A stretch of 64,000 nt of DNA from Gimesia sp. (GCA_002706765.1 PAJV01000018.1:1-64000), one strand, 5' to 3'; positions 19,894-30,645 are shown, counted from the first letter of the stretch. A program made the numbers and translations. Notes: generated by a model not told the origin, from the sequence alone.

Positions 19894-21372
19894 TCAATCC
19901 AGATTCATCGTCACCGTTTTCAATTCTGTATAACTGGCCAGTCCTGCAGCGCCCAGTTCACGGCCGATACCACTGCGTTTGAATCCGCCAAAGGGCGCTG
20001 CTGCATCAAACACGTCATAACAGTTGACCCAGACAGTCCCGGCTTTGATCCGATCAGCCATCAGATGCGCCTTCTTCACATCACTGGTCCAGACTGCAGC
20101 AGCCAGCCCGAAATGGGTATTATTTGCCCGCGCAACAACTTCTTCCACATTTTTGAAGGGCAGGATACTCAATACCGGTCCGAAGATCTCATCGGTGGCA
20201 ATAGGCATTTCGTCGGTCACATGATCAAAGATCGTAGGTTCCACAAAATAACCTTTGGAACCAAAACGGGATCCCCCCGTGACACATTTTGCCCCGGCAG
20301 CATTGCCTTTCTGTATGTAGCTCAGAATTTTTTCCATCTGTGCCTGATCGACCTGCGGTCCCTGCGTGGTTTCCGGGTTCAGGGGATCTCCCAGTTTGCG
20401 GGCTGCTGCTTTTTCCACGATTTTCGCAACGAATTCTTCATGGACCGATTCTTCCACAAACAGTCGGCTCCCGGCACAGCAGCATTGCCCCTGGTTGAAG
20501 AACAGGCCGAATTCCGCGCCGGCAACTGCTGCATCAAGGTCGCAGTCTGCAAATACCACGTTAGGGCTTTTGCCACCCAGTTCGAATGTTAACCGCTTCA
20601 AAGTGGCAGCGGCATCAGCCATGATGATTTTGGCGGTCGCGTCTTCACCGGTAAACGCAATTTTATCAACATCGGGATGCTTCACCAGCGCAGCGCCTGC
20701 TGTCGGGCCATAACCGGGGATGACATTTATGACTCCGGGAGGAATGCCTGCCTCCAGTGAGAGCTCCGCCAGTCGCAGACAGGACAATGGGGTCTGCTCA
20801 GCGGGCTTCATCACGATCGTACAACCTGCCGTCAAAGCAGGTGCCCATTTCCACGCGACCATTAACAGGGGAAAATTCCAGGGAATGATCTGCCCGGCGA
20901 CACCCAGTGGTTCACGTCGTGTGTAACAGAAATGGTTCCCACGAATGGGAATTGTGGTCCCTTCAATCTTGTCTGCCCAGCCAGCGTAATAGCGCAGGCA
21001 GTCAATTACCAGCGGCAAATCAGCAGCACGACTGTCACGGATGGGCTTGCCGTTATCCAGAGATTCCAGGGCCGCCAGTTCCTCGATATTCTCCTCGATC
21101 AGGTCCGCCAGTCTATAGATCAGTCGACCACGATCCCGCGCATCCATTTTAGACCAGGGCCCCGATTCAAACGCCTTGCGGGCCGCTTTGACTGCCAGGT
21201 CAATGTCGGCGGCATCCCCTTCAGCCACTTCTGCGATGACCTCTTCCGTCGCGGGATTTATCGTGGAAAACGTTTTACCGCTGACGGCATCCACCCATTT
21301 CCCATCAATCAGCAGTTGAGTCTGTCGGATTTGCGGGCTACTGGCTACGGTATCAAGAATCTCTGTCGCCAT
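19894..21372 (-). CDS. NAD(P)-dependent aldehyde dehydrogenase
   Basis: Oxidises an aldehyde to a carboxylic acid. The 492-residue protein is a full-length member of the ALDH superfamily, closest in look to ALDH1/ALDH2 and betaine-aldehyde types. It has the cofactor segment [20 protein letters not shown], the general base in FELGGKSP (about 265), and the catalytic cysteine in [11 protein letters not shown] (about 298-300), which here is a run of three cysteines. A C-terminal [13 protein letters not shown] motif is also present. The aldehyde cannot be predicted from sequence. The neighbouring ketosynthase homologue is 296 bp upstream, so co-transcription is uncertain. Confidence 0.92.
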   Translation of the reverse strand: MATEILDTVASSPQIRQTQLLIDGKWVDAVSGKTFSTINPATEEVIAEVAEGDAADIDLAVKAARKAFESGPWSKMDARDRGRLIYRLADLIEENIEELAALESLDNGKPIRDSRAADLPLVIDCLRYYAGWADKIEGTTIPIRGNHFCYTRREPLGVAGQIIPWNFPLLMVAWKWAPALTAGCTIVMKPAEQTPLSCLRLAELSLEAGIPPGVINVIPGYGPTAGAALVKHPDVDKIAFTGEDATAKIIMADAAATLKRLTFELGGKSPNVVFADCDLDAAVAGAEFGLFFNQGQCCCAGSRLFVEESVHEEFVAKIVEKAAARKLGDPLNPETTQGPQVDQAQMEKILSYIQKGNAAGAKCVTGGSRFGSKGYFVEPTIFDHVTDEMPIATDEIFGPVLSILPFKNVEEVVARANNTHFGLAAAVWTSDVKKAHLMADRIKAGTVWVNCYDVFDAAAPFGGFKRSGIGRELGAAGLASYTELKTVTMNLD

Positions 21373-21668
21373 GACTGAATCTCCTGAGAACAGGTTGAGC
21401 GTTTTAAATTCATCAGGACGTAACTAGATGTCCTGCGAAGACCGGATACGGCCTTCTCGAACATTCATTCTGATTAAATTGAATCAGGTTCTCAAGAGCG
21501 ATGTTCTCATGCACTTAAAAAAGGCTGAGAACAGGCAGAAAAAGAGGCGATGGGAATGCAACTCAAGCCATGCGAGATTTTAACGCGCCGGTTGACAGTT
21601 CCTGTCGAAGCCCCACGGCTCACGGGATCGAGCAGAAGAGAGAGACGCTCAATCACAGCGTTCCCGCT

Positions 21669-22958
21669 CTAAATAGCCCGCAGGATTGCGGCAGCACTCT
21701 GGCCAAAGGCCGTGCGGCTGACGGACATGGCGGTGTTCTTGGTCAACGGTCGGACTTCCCCGTGAATGATATCCAGATTACACAGGGGATCTGGAGTTTC
21801 GTAATTCAATGTCGCAGGAGTCGCCCCATGTCGGAGTGAAAGAATACTTGCCGCCAGTTCCACAGCACCAGACCCAGCGTCAAAATGACCGAAGTAGCTC
21901 TTGAGAGCAGTAATCGGAATTTTGATCGCGTCATCACCGAACAGTCGATGATAGGCACGTGCTTCAACCTGGTCATCAATTTTCGTACTCTTGCCATGGG
22001 CGTTAATATGACCAAGCTGGTGAGGCATCAGGTTGGCTTGACGCATGGCGGATTCGACGGCACGCACCAGACCAGTGTCCGTTTCCTGATCGCTGTTGTT
22101 CAGGGATTTACCGTCGCATCCAGCTCCCAATCCAATGACTTCGGCATAAATTTCTGCGCCACGGCGAACGGCGTGATCGTAGTTTTCAACCACAAAAGCA
22201 GCCGCTCCCTCGCCCAGAATGGTACCATTACGAAAACGGTCGAAGGGACGACAGGCCCGTTTGGGGTCTTCATCCCGGGACAGCAGGTCAATCAGATTTT
22301 TGCGGGACAGATCCACGGGATTGATATTCGAAGTGCAGGCTCCAACGACCATACAGTCGACGGCACCACGCTTAATCCACCGCATTGCTTCTGCTAACGC
22401 GAGCAACGCAGAGGAATCCTGGCTGGTAATGGTGTTGTTGGGGCCTTGAGCATTGTGTTCGATCGAAATATGACAGGCCGGCATATTCGGTAGCTGACGA
22501 AGCATCCACAATGGAGTAATCTGCCCCATGGTGTCTTCACCCCAGCGGGTGACTTCGAAAGAATTGTCTTCTGCACACCGTTTGACAGCAGCCACCAGCT
22601 CATCGGGAGTCGTGGGGATGTGTCCTGCACCAAAGGATACGCCAAACCGTTCCGGATCAACTACACCAGGCTTGATACCGGCATTCTTAACTGCGTCAGA
22701 AGCGGCTGAAACACCCAGTTGGATGTCGCGCGACATGACTTTCAGAAATTTTTTGTTGTAAACATGTAATTCCGGATGGAAATCTTTGACTTCCGCTGCG
22801 AGCTTGGACGGAAGATTCTCAGTGGGAATTGATGTGAGACGCCCAATCCCCGAATTACCTGCACATATATTCTTCCAAAAAGTATCGATGCCGATACCAA
22901 TGGGAGAAACAATTCCAATACCAGAAATTACTACGCGTGTCTGATTTGACCCAGCCAT
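21669..22958 (-). CDS. Beta-ketoacyl-ACP synthase homologue with Gln in place of the active-site Cys
   Basis: The 429-residue thiolase-fold protein is of the FabF (KAS II) type in length and layout: VVISGIGIVSPIGIG at the start, NAHGKST with His321, and KSYFGHFDAGSGAVE with His358. Where condensing enzymes have the acylated cysteine in a TACASG-like motif, the sequence reads TITSQDSSAL, placing Gln180 at that position. I checked the codon: CAG. A Cys-to-Gln change with both histidines kept is the mark of chain-length-factor (KS-beta) and KSQ proteins, which decarboxylate malonyl-ACP or act as partner of an active ketosynthase. No active partner, acyl carrier protein or ketoreductase gene lies within the window. 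Family assignment is firm; the non-condensing role is inferred. Confidence 0.85.
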   Translation of the reverse strand: MAGSNQTRVVISGIGIVSPIGIGIDTFWKNICAGNSGIGRLTSIPTENLPSKLAAEVKDFHPELHVYNKKFLKVMSRDIQLGVSAASDAVKNAGIKPGVVDPERFGVSFGAGHIPTTPDELVAAVKRCAEDNSFEVTRWGEDTMGQITPLWMLRQLPNMPACHISIEHNAQGPNNTITSQDSSALLALAEAMRWIKRGAVDCMVVGACTSNINPVDLSRKNLIDLLSRDEDPKRACRPFDRFRNGTILGEGAAAFVVENYDHAVRRGAEIYAEVIGLGAGCDGKSLNNSDQETDTGLVRAVESAMRQANLMPHQLGHINAHGKSTKIDDQVEARAYHRLFGDDAIKIPITALKSYFGHFDAGSGAVELAASILSLRHGATPATLNYETPDPLCNLDIIHGEVRPLTKNTAMSVSRTAFGQSAAAILRAI

Positions 22959-23551
22959 CTTAGCCTGACCCTCAATCTCCTACAGTGAAACAGCACTAAT
23001 CCATTACCAGTACCGTTGAAACTATAGTTGTAAGATCTTTGAAACCCTCAGCTTAACACATCTGTGCTCAGTACTCTGGGAGTCACTTTTTCAGCTTCTA
23101 TGAGTTCCATCTCTACTTATCTATATCGGAAAAAGACCACCTGAAAGCTGAGAGCGATCTCAAACCCTGAAAATAAAACACATAAACTCTAATGATTAAA
23201 CAAGTTGTAGAACAACTAACGTTTAGCGGACCAGATGCTTCCGGGACAAGAAATTGTTCCGGACTGAGTCCGCAGAGCTTCAGGAAGGTGCTTTAAAAGC
23301 AGGGTGTGGTGAGAGTTAAACTCCCGTATTCAGGTTGGAAATCCTTTTCGCAGGTTCGAGTGAGATCAGTTCAGATCTACTAACATAATTGAGGTCCCCT
23401 TCAACTATATCTAGTATCTGAGTGATACCAATCGAAGTGTATTACACACTTTGCGGTTCAGTTTGTCAAGCGTTTTTCCAGAAAAGCTGATTTCTCTGAT
23501 ACTTCCGGGTTAAAGTCGCTGAATAGCCTGACCGTCAGACTCTGGGCAGTT
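22959..23551. other. Intergenic region, about 590 bp, no gene seen
   Basis: Between the RidA-like gene and the ketosynthase homologue, both on the minus strand. It is AT-rich with stops in every frame. It must hold the ketosynthase promoter. I see no tRNA, riboswitch or repeat. Confidence 0.5.
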
Positions 23552-23995
23552 TCAGGCATCTTTGATTTCAAAAACGGCCTCAATCTCAACCGCCACACCC
23601 GTAGGTAATGCCGCAAATCCGAGAGCACTGCGGGCATGATAGCCATCCCCGGTTTTGCCATACAGTTCATGAAACAGATCCGAGGCACCATTAATGACCA
23701 GATGCTGATCTGTGAAATCCGGAGTTGAGTTCACACAGCCCAGCAGTTTCACGACCTTCAAACCATCCAGGGTGCCATGCTCATCGCGTACCGAGCGGAG
23801 AATCTTGATCGCACAGTCGCGGGCCGCTGCCTGGCCTTCTTCTACAGAGACATTTTCTCCCAGTCGACCTTTCTGGTCACTGACATGTCCCGATGTCAGC
23901 AGTTGATTACCACTGCGAATACACAGATTCAGGTAGCCGGGTTCAATCGGTTCAAAGACCAGACCTAACTCAGCTGCTTTTTGCTCAACAGACAT
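23552..23995 (-). CDS. RidA/YjgF-family protein
   Basis: A 147-residue protein of the RidA/YER057c/UK114 superfamily, whose archetype hydrolyses reactive enamines and imines made by PLP enzymes. I start it at the ATG at 23995, which has AAGGAG about 7 nt upstream; the upstream in-frame start adds 28 unlikely residues. Visible family features are the LLTSGHVSDQKG strand near 30-42, a central ARDCAIKILRSVR helix, and the C-terminal ARSALGFAALPTGVAVEIEAVFEI strands. The key arginine of true RidA (in a motif like RS.V.V..LP) appears shifted to HARSALGF, so this is more like the Rid2-7 subgroups with about 150 residues, and deaminase activity is uncertain. Confidence 0.85.
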   Translation of the reverse strand: MSVEQKAAELGLVFEPIEPGYLNLCIRSGNQLLTSGHVSDQKGRLGENVSVEEGQAAARDCAIKILRSVRDEHGTLDGLKVVKLLGCVNSTPDFTDQHLVINGASDLFHELYGKTGDGYHARSALGFAALPTGVAVEIEAVFEIKDA

Positions 23996-24183
23996 ACTCG
24001 ACTCCTTCAGATACAGACAGTTTCTCAAACAACCAGACGGTGATTCTGTTTCCCGTGACAACAGCCTGACAGCAACCACTTAAAGTGACTGCATTATCGC
24101 TGATAATGATCGCTGAAAATGCCTCTGCCAGCGGGGACAGAGCCAATGTAGAAGGATCGTCAGAAGATTACAATCCTGGGGCA

Positions 24184-24582
24184 TTACGTAAAAAACTGAA
24201 ACTCACCTGAAGGAGCGAACGCATTCTGAAAATGTCGTATTTCCGGTTGCGACTGCTCTGCACTCCAGACAATCGAGATCACATCAAACCGCGCCGGCTG
24301 AGAAAGCAGTTGCTGTTTTTTAAGAAAAATGCCTGCCAGACGGGTCAGCTGTTTCTGCTTCTGCAAAGTCACCGCTTCAAAGGGCTGGCCTTTTGCATCA
24401 CTCTTACGGGTTTTGACTTCGATAAATACAACCGTCTCACCATCCAGGGCAATCACATCGATTTCCCCCTGCTCCGTGCGGTATTGACGGGCAATAATCG
24501 AATACCCCAGCTGCTTCAGAAAGCGAACCGCAGCGCGTTCGCCTTTGTCTCCCAGTAATCGACTGAGCCATTTACCAGCCAT
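24184..24582 (-). CDS. YraN-family (UPF0102) putative endonuclease
   Basis: A 132-residue protein with a restriction-endonuclease-like core: GERAAVRFLKQLGYSIIARQYR at about 14-35, then GEIDVIALDGETVVFIEVKTRK, which contains the D...ExK catalytic pattern of the PD-(D/E)xK fold (about 40-60). Length is typical of the family. The cellular role is not settled. It lies downstream of rplS on the same strand, the position yraN often has in bacterial genomes after the rpsP-trmD-rplS group, so it is probably the last gene of the operon. Confidence 0.85.
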   Translation of the reverse strand: MAGKWLSRLLGDKGERAAVRFLKQLGYSIIARQYRTEQGEIDVIALDGETVVFIEVKTRKSDAKGQPFEAVTLQKQKQLTRLAGIFLKKQQLLSQPARFDVISIVWSAEQSQPEIRHFQNAFAPSGEFQFFT

Positions 24583-24648
24583 ACGCGAATACCGTCAACC
24601 AGCATGGGGTGAAGTTGCCTCTGTCGCATCACGCACCGGACAGCTGAT

Positions 24649-24679
24649 CAGGAGCACTGAAACAGATCCAGTGCTCCTG
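24649..24679 (-). other. Perfect 11-bp hairpin between rplS and yraN
   Basis: CAGGAGCACTG (24649-24659) and its exact complement (24669-24679) surround a 9-nt loop. No T-run follows, so this is not a standard terminator; it may be a processing or stability hairpin between the two genes, or a factor-dependent stop. Confidence 0.4.
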
Positions 24680-24693
24680 CTGCATCTTCGATG

Positions 24694-25065
24694 TTACTCT
24701 GCGTCTGTGTTTTTGACTTTGGCACGACGTTCGACCAGTCGAGTTGCCTTACCAACGCGGTCACGCAGGTAGTACAACTTGGCGCGTCGCACACGGCCGT
24801 GTCGTTTGATTTCCAGCTTGGCGATTTTGGGGGAATTCACGGGAAAAATTCGCTCGACCCCTTCACCGGCAACGATGCGACGAACCGTAAAGTTTTCGCG
24901 TGTTCCACCGCCACGACGGGCGATAATCACACCACTGAAAATCTGGATGCGCTCTTTGTCACCTTCCTGGATTCGTGTATGCACATCAACGGTGTCGCCG
25001 ATTTCAAACTGAAGTGGCTCTTCGCGAAGGCTGGACGCTTCTACTTTTTTCAATAATTCCTGCAT
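24694..25065 (-). CDS. rplS: 50S ribosomal protein L19
   Basis: L19 sits at the interface of the ribosomal subunits. The 123-residue product has the family's layout: an N-terminal helix (LLKKVEASSLREE), the strand FEIGDTVDVHTRIQEGDKERIQIFSGVIIARRGGG, FTVRRIVAGEGVERIFPVNSPKIAKLEI, and the basic end RVRRAKLYYLRDRVGKATRL. It is slightly longer than the usual 115. It follows trmD by about 75 bp in the ffh-rpsP-trmD-rplS cluster. Confidence 0.98.
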   Translation of the reverse strand: MQELLKKVEASSLREEPLQFEIGDTVDVHTRIQEGDKERIQIFSGVIIARRGGGTRENFTVRRIVAGEGVERIFPVNSPKIAKLEIKRHGRVRRAKLYYLRDRVGKATRLVERRAKVKNTDAE

Positions 25066-25140
25066 GACTCAAAGTCCTCTTGGCACATTCTCTGTCGTCC
25101 CGACAAGGACGCCTGCAATGCACAGTTTTTAATATCTGGT

Positions 25141-25842
25141 TTAAGTTGAATTTGATTCCGATTCAGTTAACAGATCACCGCGTCGTTCACGAGTTCGCAA
25201 CAGACTCTGCTCATGACGCCAGCGGGCTATCTCCTGATGGTTTCCACTTAACAATACTTCCGGAACTTCCATTCCACGAAAGTTTTGAGGCCGCGTATAC
25301 TGCGGATATTCCAGCAGCCCCGATTCAGAAAACGAATCGTATTTGGCACTGCTTTCATCGCCCAGTACTCCCGGAATTAACCGGATTACAGTCTCAATAA
25401 TCAACATGGCCGGCACTTCCCCTCCATTGGTAATGAAGTCACCTGCCGATATTTCCATTGGCTCAAGACCAATGCGGATCCGTTCGTCGAACCCTTCGTA
25501 TCTTCCACAAAGTAAAGTCAGTTGCCGTTCTTTCGATAATTCCTGCGCCAGACCTTGAGTCAATGTCCGCCCTTGGGGGGTTAACATGATCAGTTTACCC
25601 GGCTCAGGAACGACTTCCTGAACATGCTCTACACACTGAAAGACGGTGTCACAGCCAATCAGCATACCCGGCCCGCCGCCATAAGGGCGGTCGTCTACCG
25701 AGGCGTGTCTGTCTGTGGCCCAGTCTCGAAAATTCCAACGTTGAATCTCTACCAGTTGATTCTGGATGGCCCGTTTGAGCAGGCCCTGTTCCAGGTAACT
25801 GTCAAACAGTTCGGGAAACAATGTCAGAATATCAAATCGCAT
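25141..25842 (-). CDS. trmD: tRNA (guanine37-N1)-methyltransferase
   Basis: Methylates G37 next to the anticodon with AdoMet and prevents +1 frameshifting. The 233-residue SPOUT enzyme starts MRFDILTLFPELFDSYLEQG, has DDRPYGGGPGMLIG near 50-63, the AdoMet knot LLCGRYEGFDERI at about 113-125, and SAGDFITNGGEVPAMLIIETVIRLIPGVLGD after it. All match TrmD. The gene directly follows rpsP with a 43-bp gap; rimM, usually between them, is not there. Confidence 0.98.
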   Translation of the reverse strand: MRFDILTLFPELFDSYLEQGLLKRAIQNQLVEIQRWNFRDWATDRHASVDDRPYGGGPGMLIGCDTVFQCVEHVQEVVPEPGKLIMLTPQGRTLTQGLAQELSKERQLTLLCGRYEGFDERIRIGLEPMEISAGDFITNGGEVPAMLIIETVIRLIPGVLGDESSAKYDSFSESGLLEYPQYTRPQNFRGMEVPEVLLSGNHQEIARWRHEQSLLRTRERRGDLLTESESNST

Positions 25843-25885
25843 AATGCTCTCTCAGAGCGAAACTGTTTTAAAACGCGCCGGAAGC

Positions 25886-26275
25886 TTACCCTTCTGAAGG
25901 GGTTTCTTCAGCAGCAGTTTCTTCTGATCCGGCTTCAGTTGCTTCTGCAGATGCTTCTTCCGGTTCCGGCTCGGGAGCAGGTTCTTTCGGAGCAGTCAGA
26001 GGAGCAGGAGCAGCCGCTGTACCAAATTTGTTTTTCTTGACCTTCTTGATGAGTGTCGCCACGTTTTCCGAAGGCTTGGCACCGACAGACATCCAGTAGT
26101 CGACGCGTTCCATGTTGATTTCGACGCGCTTTGACTTGTCGACCACAGAAGTGTCGTAGGTTCCGATTTCTTCAATTGCTTCACCATCACGCTGCTTGCG
26201 TGAATCCATTACACAAATACGATAGAAGGGGCGATGCTTACGTCCCATTCTTTTCATACGAATACGAACTGCCAC
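25886..26275 (-). CDS. rpsP: 30S ribosomal protein S16 with acidic C-terminal tail
   Basis: S16 is a 30S assembly protein. The conserved part is residues 1 to about 85 (AVRIRMKRMGRKHRPFYRICVMDSR, IEEIGTYD, VDYWMSVGAKPSENVATLIKK). The product has 129 residues, against 80-90 in most bacteria. The extra 40 residues are Ala/Pro/Glu-rich and probably disordered. It lies between ffh and trmD. Confidence 0.97.
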   Translation of the reverse strand: MAVRIRMKRMGRKHRPFYRICVMDSRKQRDGEAIEEIGTYDTSVVDKSKRVEINMERVDYWMSVGAKPSENVATLIKKVKKNKFGTAAAPAPLTAPKEPAPEPEPEEASAEATEAGSEETAAEETPSEG

Positions 26276-26370
26276 TAATTTCTCCTTTAGGAAACAAACT
26301 CTTATCTTATGGAAGATACAAAATTCAGCGATAGACGCTCAGTCAAAAACAGCAAAGACCGTCAGTCCGA

Positions 26371-27858
26371 CTAACGGTTTTTCTTTCGCTGCTTTTTCTT
26401 GTCTTTACGTTCTTTTTTCTTTTTCTCTCGCAGCTTCAGTGGATCGCCGCCACGTTTACTGCGTTCTTTTTTCTTGCCCATGCCCCCCATCGGATCCATC
26501 ATGGCTCCTGAGGAAAGTTCTCGCATGGCTTTCATCTTGTCACGCATTCCCATGCCGGCCATTTTCTGCATCATGCCCGCCATGTTGTTGAAATCTTTAA
26601 CCAGCCGACTGATATCAGAAGGATCCGCGCCACTTCCCAATGCAATCCGGCGGCGGCGACTGTGATCGATCAGACCCGGGTCTTCCCGTTCAGCCGGTGT
26701 CATGGAGCTGATGATCGCGTCAATCCGCTTCATTTCCGAACCAGGATCCACATCCGGATTCGTATCCATCAGGCCCCCCATGCCGGGAATCATTTTCATG
26801 ATTTCACGCATCGGGCCCATCTTGCGAATGGTGGCCATCTGCTTCTGGAAGTCGTTCAGGCTGAATTTTCCTGAAGCCATCCGGTTCTGCAGATCAGCGG
26901 CTTCTTCCTCATTAAACTGTTCTTGTGCTTTTTCCACCAGGGAGACGACATCGCCCATCCCCAGGATACGTCCTGCCATCCGGTCCGGATGGAATGGTTC
27001 CAGACGGTCCAGTGCTTCACCGACACCAATATATTTGATCGGTACGCCGGTTACTTCCTTGACACTCAACGCGGCCCCGCCGCGGGTGTCCCCGTCCAGT
27101 TTGGTTAAGATGACGCCATCAAGTTCCAGCGCATCATTGAACGCCTTGGCACTGTTGACCGCGTCCTGCCCTGTCATCGCATCACAGGCGAAGATGACCT
27201 GGTCGGGCTGGAGCTTGCGTTCAATCTGCTCCAGTTCTTTCATCAGGTCTTCGTCGACGTGCAAACGACCGGCGGTATCCAGAATCACGGTGTCCACATT
27301 GCCCAGTTTTTTCGCCTGGTTCAACCCGTTCTGGCAGACTTTGACCGCATTATTGCCTTCCGGTGCTTCTGCATGCACAGGTACATCAACCTGGCCGGCA
27401 ATCACTTTCAGCTGCTCGATCGCCGCGGGACGCTGCAAGTCAGCAGCCACCAGCATCGGCCTGCGTCCCTGTTCTTTCAACAGGCGGGCCAGCTTTCCAC
27501 AGGTGGTCGTCTTACCGCTTCCCTGCAGACCACACATCATAATCACGGTGATACCAGATGGCCTGTATGCAAACCCAGGCTCGACAGGCCCCATCAGATT
27601 GATCAGTTCCTGATGGACAATACCGACGATCTGCTCATCAGGTCGCACGGCTTTGAGAACTTTTTCACCAACCGCCTGTTCGGTTACCCGTTCAATGAAG
27701 CTGGTGGCGATTTCGTAATTAACGTCTGCTTCCAGTAATGCCTGTCTAACTTCGCGCAATCCGTCCCTGATATTACCTTCGGTGAGTTTTCCACCACGGG
27801 CAAGACCGCTCAGAGCACTTTTCAGATTGGACGTTAAACCTTCAAACACGTTAATCAA
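26371..27858 (-). CDS. ffh: Signal recognition particle protein Ffh
   Basis: GTPase that binds signal sequences and 4.5S RNA and delivers nascent membrane proteins to FtsY. The 495-residue product has the N domain (1-90), then a G domain with [15 protein letters not shown] (about 108-122), [19 protein letters not shown] and the [14 protein letters not shown] end. The methionine-rich M domain follows (about 320-440) with the RNA-binding region [13 protein letters not shown]. The last 40 residues are Met/Gly then strongly Lys/Arg-rich, longer than in E. coli. It is the first gene of the minus-strand cluster with rpsP, trmD, rplS and yraN. Confidence 0.98.
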   Translation of the reverse strand: MINVFEGLTSNLKSALSGLARGGKLTEGNIRDGLREVRQALLEADVNYEIATSFIERVTEQAVGEKVLKAVRPDEQIVGIVHQELINLMGPVEPGFAYRPSGITVIMMCGLQGSGKTTTCGKLARLLKEQGRRPMLVAADLQRPAAIEQLKVIAGQVDVPVHAEAPEGNNAVKVCQNGLNQAKKLGNVDTVILDTAGRLHVDEDLMKELEQIERKLQPDQVIFACDAMTGQDAVNSAKAFNDALELDGVILTKLDGDTRGGAALSVKEVTGVPIKYIGVGEALDRLEPFHPDRMAGRILGMGDVVSLVEKAQEQFNEEEAADLQNRMASGKFSLNDFQKQMATIRKMGPMREIMKMIPGMGGLMDTNPDVDPGSEMKRIDAIISSMTPAEREDPGLIDHSRRRRIALGSGADPSDISRLVKDFNNMAGMMQKMAGMGMRDKMKAMRELSSGAMMDPMGGMGKKKERSKRGGDPLKLREKKKKERKDKKKQRKKNR

Positions 27859-28479
27859 CCAGACCGTTAAGAACTAATTCGATTTTGTTTTGCTACTGGG
27901 AATGCCAGATAAAATCGCTTCACTGCAGCTCAGCGATGATAGAAGCTGAGCGCAAAACCGGAACCTAAACCGCGCAACGACAGCAGGTTAAGACACGACG
28001 TCTTCTCTTCTGCCATTGTCAGTGTTCACAAAGTTATGGTGAGGCAATAACTTGCATCAAGCCGTGGAGTTTAAAAGCTGTTTGAACAATACACAACGGT
28101 TCCAGCACTCCTTTTTAAAATTCTTGTCCCATTTACTCTGCAAAATTCCTACAATATAGTAGAGAAAGCGGACAAACCTGCAATAATGTCAGCATTCCAC
28201 CCCCGGCTGACCCACAGGATTCTGTGCGATACCAATGATTCGCAACATCCCGGCTGGAGATTTTTGGATTTGTCAGCCTCGAAACCTTATATTTGTGAGT
28301 AATTTGGTGTATGGTCTCTGATCACGTTTTCTGCCCTGGAAAACCATGTGACCATCGGTTCACAGGAACCACGTCGCTTCCAGCGTGTCATCTGGGAACA
28401 CGCCGGTCTCAGGTTGCTTTCCTAGCCTGATTATCCTTCTGTCACTGTCTATTTTGAGTTCAACGAAGCAAAGAAAAAG
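27859..28479. other. Intergenic region between divergent ffh and leuC, about 620 bp
   Basis: No ORF of note. It must contain promoters for both ffh and leuCD. I looked for an SRP RNA (GGAAG/GCAG apical loop), a T-box and a leucine-rich leader peptide and could not identify any. Confidence 0.5.
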
Positions 28480-29901
28480 ATGAGTAACACAAAAAATCTG
28501 TTCGATAAAGTCTGGGACTTACACTCGGTTAAAACACTGGATTCAGGTCAGGATCAGCTGTTAATCGGCTTACACCTGATTCATGAAGTCACCAGCCCGC
28601 AGGCTTTTGAAATGCTGCGTGATCGCGGCCTGAAAGTCCTGTTCCCCGAACGTACCATCGCTACCGTAGACCATATTGTCCCGACGGAGAATCAGGCACG
28701 CCCCTTCGCAGACCTGCTGGCGGAAGAAATGATGTCTGCCATCGAAAAGAACTGCATTGAATTTGGTGTAACACTGCTGGACGTCAATGACAGCCGCCAG
28801 GGAATTGTTCACGTGGTCGGCCCTGAACAGGGACTCACACAGCCTGGCATGACGATTGTCTGTGGCGACAGCCATACCAGTACCCACGGGGCATTCGGTT
28901 CGATTGCCCTGGGAATTGGCACCAGTCAGGTTGCACACGTCCTGGCCACGCAGACCATGGCACTGGGACGCCCCAAAGTTCGCCAGGTCGTCGTAAATGG
29001 TGAACTCGGCCCCGGCGTGACCGCCAAGGATGTAACGCTGCACATCATTCGTAAACTCGGAGTCCAGGGCGGCGTAGGTTATGCCTATGAATATGCAGGT
29101 GAAGTCTTTGATCGGATGTCGATGGAAGAACGCATGACCGTCTGCAATATGAGTATCGAAGGGGGAGCCCGTTGCGGGTACATCAACCCTGACCAGACGA
29201 CGGTCGACTACCTGAAAGGCCGTCCGTTTGTCCCTCAGGGAGCAGCGTTCGACAAAGCTGCAGAATGGTGGCTCAACCTGGCTTCCGGTCCGGATGCCAA
29301 ATTTGATGATGTGGTCGAATTCGATGCCGCCGATATCGAACCCACGGTCACCTGGGGCATTACCCCCGCGCAATCCGTGGGCATTTCAGAAAACCTGGCG
29401 CCGATTTCCAGCTATGCCCCCGATGAACAGACACTGATTAAAGAAGCGTTCCGCTACATGGAACTGGAAGAGAATCAGCCGATTAAAGGGCAGAAAATCG
29501 ATGTCGCATTCATCGGTTCCTGCACGAACTCCCGCATATCCGATCTGCGGGAAGCGGCAAAAGTCGTCGAAGGCCGCCATGTTGCCGATCACGTTCGGGC
29601 CCTGGTGGTCCCCGGTTCTCAACTGGTCCGTAAGCAGGCAATTGAAGAAGGTCTGGACAAAATCTTTTCTGATGCGGGATTTGAATGGCGTGAAGCAGGT
29701 TGCTCGATGTGCCTGGCCATGAATCCTGACAAACTGGTCGGGAACGAACTGTGTGCTTCATCCAGTAACCGGAATTTCAAGGGTCGCCAGGGAAGTCCCA
29801 CAGGCCGCACCCTGCTGATGAGCCCGACGATGGTGGCCGCAGCAGCCATCAATGGCTGCGTCACCGATGTGCGGGAACTTCTCACCCCTGCCACGGTTTA
29901 A
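28480..29901 (+). CDS. leuC: 3-isopropylmalate dehydratase, large subunit
   Basis: With LeuD it isomerises 2-isopropylmalate to 3-isopropylmalate in leucine synthesis. The 473-residue aconitase-family subunit carries the [4Fe-4S] ligands Cys348 (GSCTNSR) and Cys408/Cys411 (GCSMC). Other landmarks are [16 protein letters not shown] near the start, DHIVPT near 65, the [12 protein letters not shown] block near 130, and the C-terminal [11 protein letters not shown] motif with the substrate-binding serine. Length and motifs are typical of bacterial LeuC. leuD follows after 59 bp. Confidence 0.97.
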   Translation: MSNTKNLFDKVWDLHSVKTLDSGQDQLLIGLHLIHEVTSPQAFEMLRDRGLKVLFPERTIATVDHIVPTENQARPFADLLAEEMMSAIEKNCIEFGVTLLDVNDSRQGIVHVVGPEQGLTQPGMTIVCGDSHTSTHGAFGSIALGIGTSQVAHVLATQTMALGRPKVRQVVVNGELGPGVTAKDVTLHIIRKLGVQGGVGYAYEYAGEVFDRMSMEERMTVCNMSIEGGARCGYINPDQTTVDYLKGRPFVPQGAAFDKAAEWWLNLASGPDAKFDDVVEFDAADIEPTVTWGITPAQSVGISENLAPISSYAPDEQTLIKEAFRYMELEENQPIKGQKIDVAFIGSCTNSRISDLREAAKVVEGRHVADHVRALVVPGSQLVRKQAIEEGLDKIFSDAGFEWREAGCSMCLAMNPDKLVGNELCASSSNRNFKGRQGSPTGRTLLMSPTMVAAAAINGCVTDVRELLTPATV

Positions 29902-29960
29902 TTCAGACTTAATCCACTGACAACATTTAATAAGATTACAAAAATCAAAAGAACAGACTC

Positions 29961-30551
29961 ATGAATGAAGTAGAAAAAATTACCGGCACTGGAATTCCCC
30001 TGTTACTGGACGACATCGATACCGACCGGATCATTCCCGCACGCTTTTTACGCTGTGTTACATTCGAAGGCCTCGGCGAACATGCCTTCGAAGACGACCG
30101 CATCCAGGATCCGGAACATCCCTTCGATAAGCCGGAATACCAGGAAGCCTCTATCCTGGTTGGTGGTCGTAATTTTGGCTGCGGTTCCTCACGCGAACAC
30201 GCGCCACAATCACTGATTCGCTGGGGTATCCAGGCGATTATCGCTGAATCGTATGCAGAAATCTTTTTTGGGAACTGCACTTCCCTGGGAGTGCCAGCCG
30301 TCTGTGCCAGCCGCCAGACTCTCGAAGCCCTGGACAAAGCCATCAAGCAGAATGCAAAGCAGGAAATCACCGTTGATCTGAAGACCATGAAAATCGCCTG
30401 TGGCGATCAGCAGTTTGACTGTACCCTGCCCGAGAATGCGCGTTCCGCACTGATTTCAGGCACATACGACTTTTTAGCCCAGCTACTGAAAAGCACTTCC
30501 GAAATCAAAGAACGGGCCGCTGAGGTTCCCTACTTCACATCATTTGCCTGA
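29961..30551 (+). CDS. leuD: 3-isopropylmalate dehydratase, small subunit
   Basis: Swivel domain partner of LeuC. The 196-residue protein begins with the typical [22 protein letters not shown] segment and has [17 protein letters not shown] near 74-90, which binds the substrate, then [18 protein letters not shown]. It directly follows leuC with no own promoter visible, so leuCD is one operon. There is no leuA or leuB next to it. Confidence 0.97.
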   Translation: MNEVEKITGTGIPLLLDDIDTDRIIPARFLRCVTFEGLGEHAFEDDRIQDPEHPFDKPEYQEASILVGGRNFGCGSSREHAPQSLIRWGIQAIIAESYAEIFFGNCTSLGVPAVCASRQTLEALDKAIKQNAKQEITVDLKTMKIACGDQQFDCTLPENARSALISGTYDFLAQLLKSTSEIKERAAEVPYFTSFA

Positions 30552-30645
30552 GAAACCAGTCTGAGTCATTCTCCCACTCTCACAGCAGAGGAAGAATGTC
30601 CGCTCTCTTGAGGCAAATGTTGACTTGAAATTCAAATGTGCTCTC

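Noticed and set aside
26702-27613. A 303-codon plus-strand frame inside ffh
   Set aside because: Antisense of the Ffh G and M domains, Ser/Pro/Arg-rich; no ribosome-binding site.
28570-29373. A 267-codon minus-strand frame inside leuC
   Set aside because: Antisense shadow of leuC, which has all expected motifs on the plus strand.
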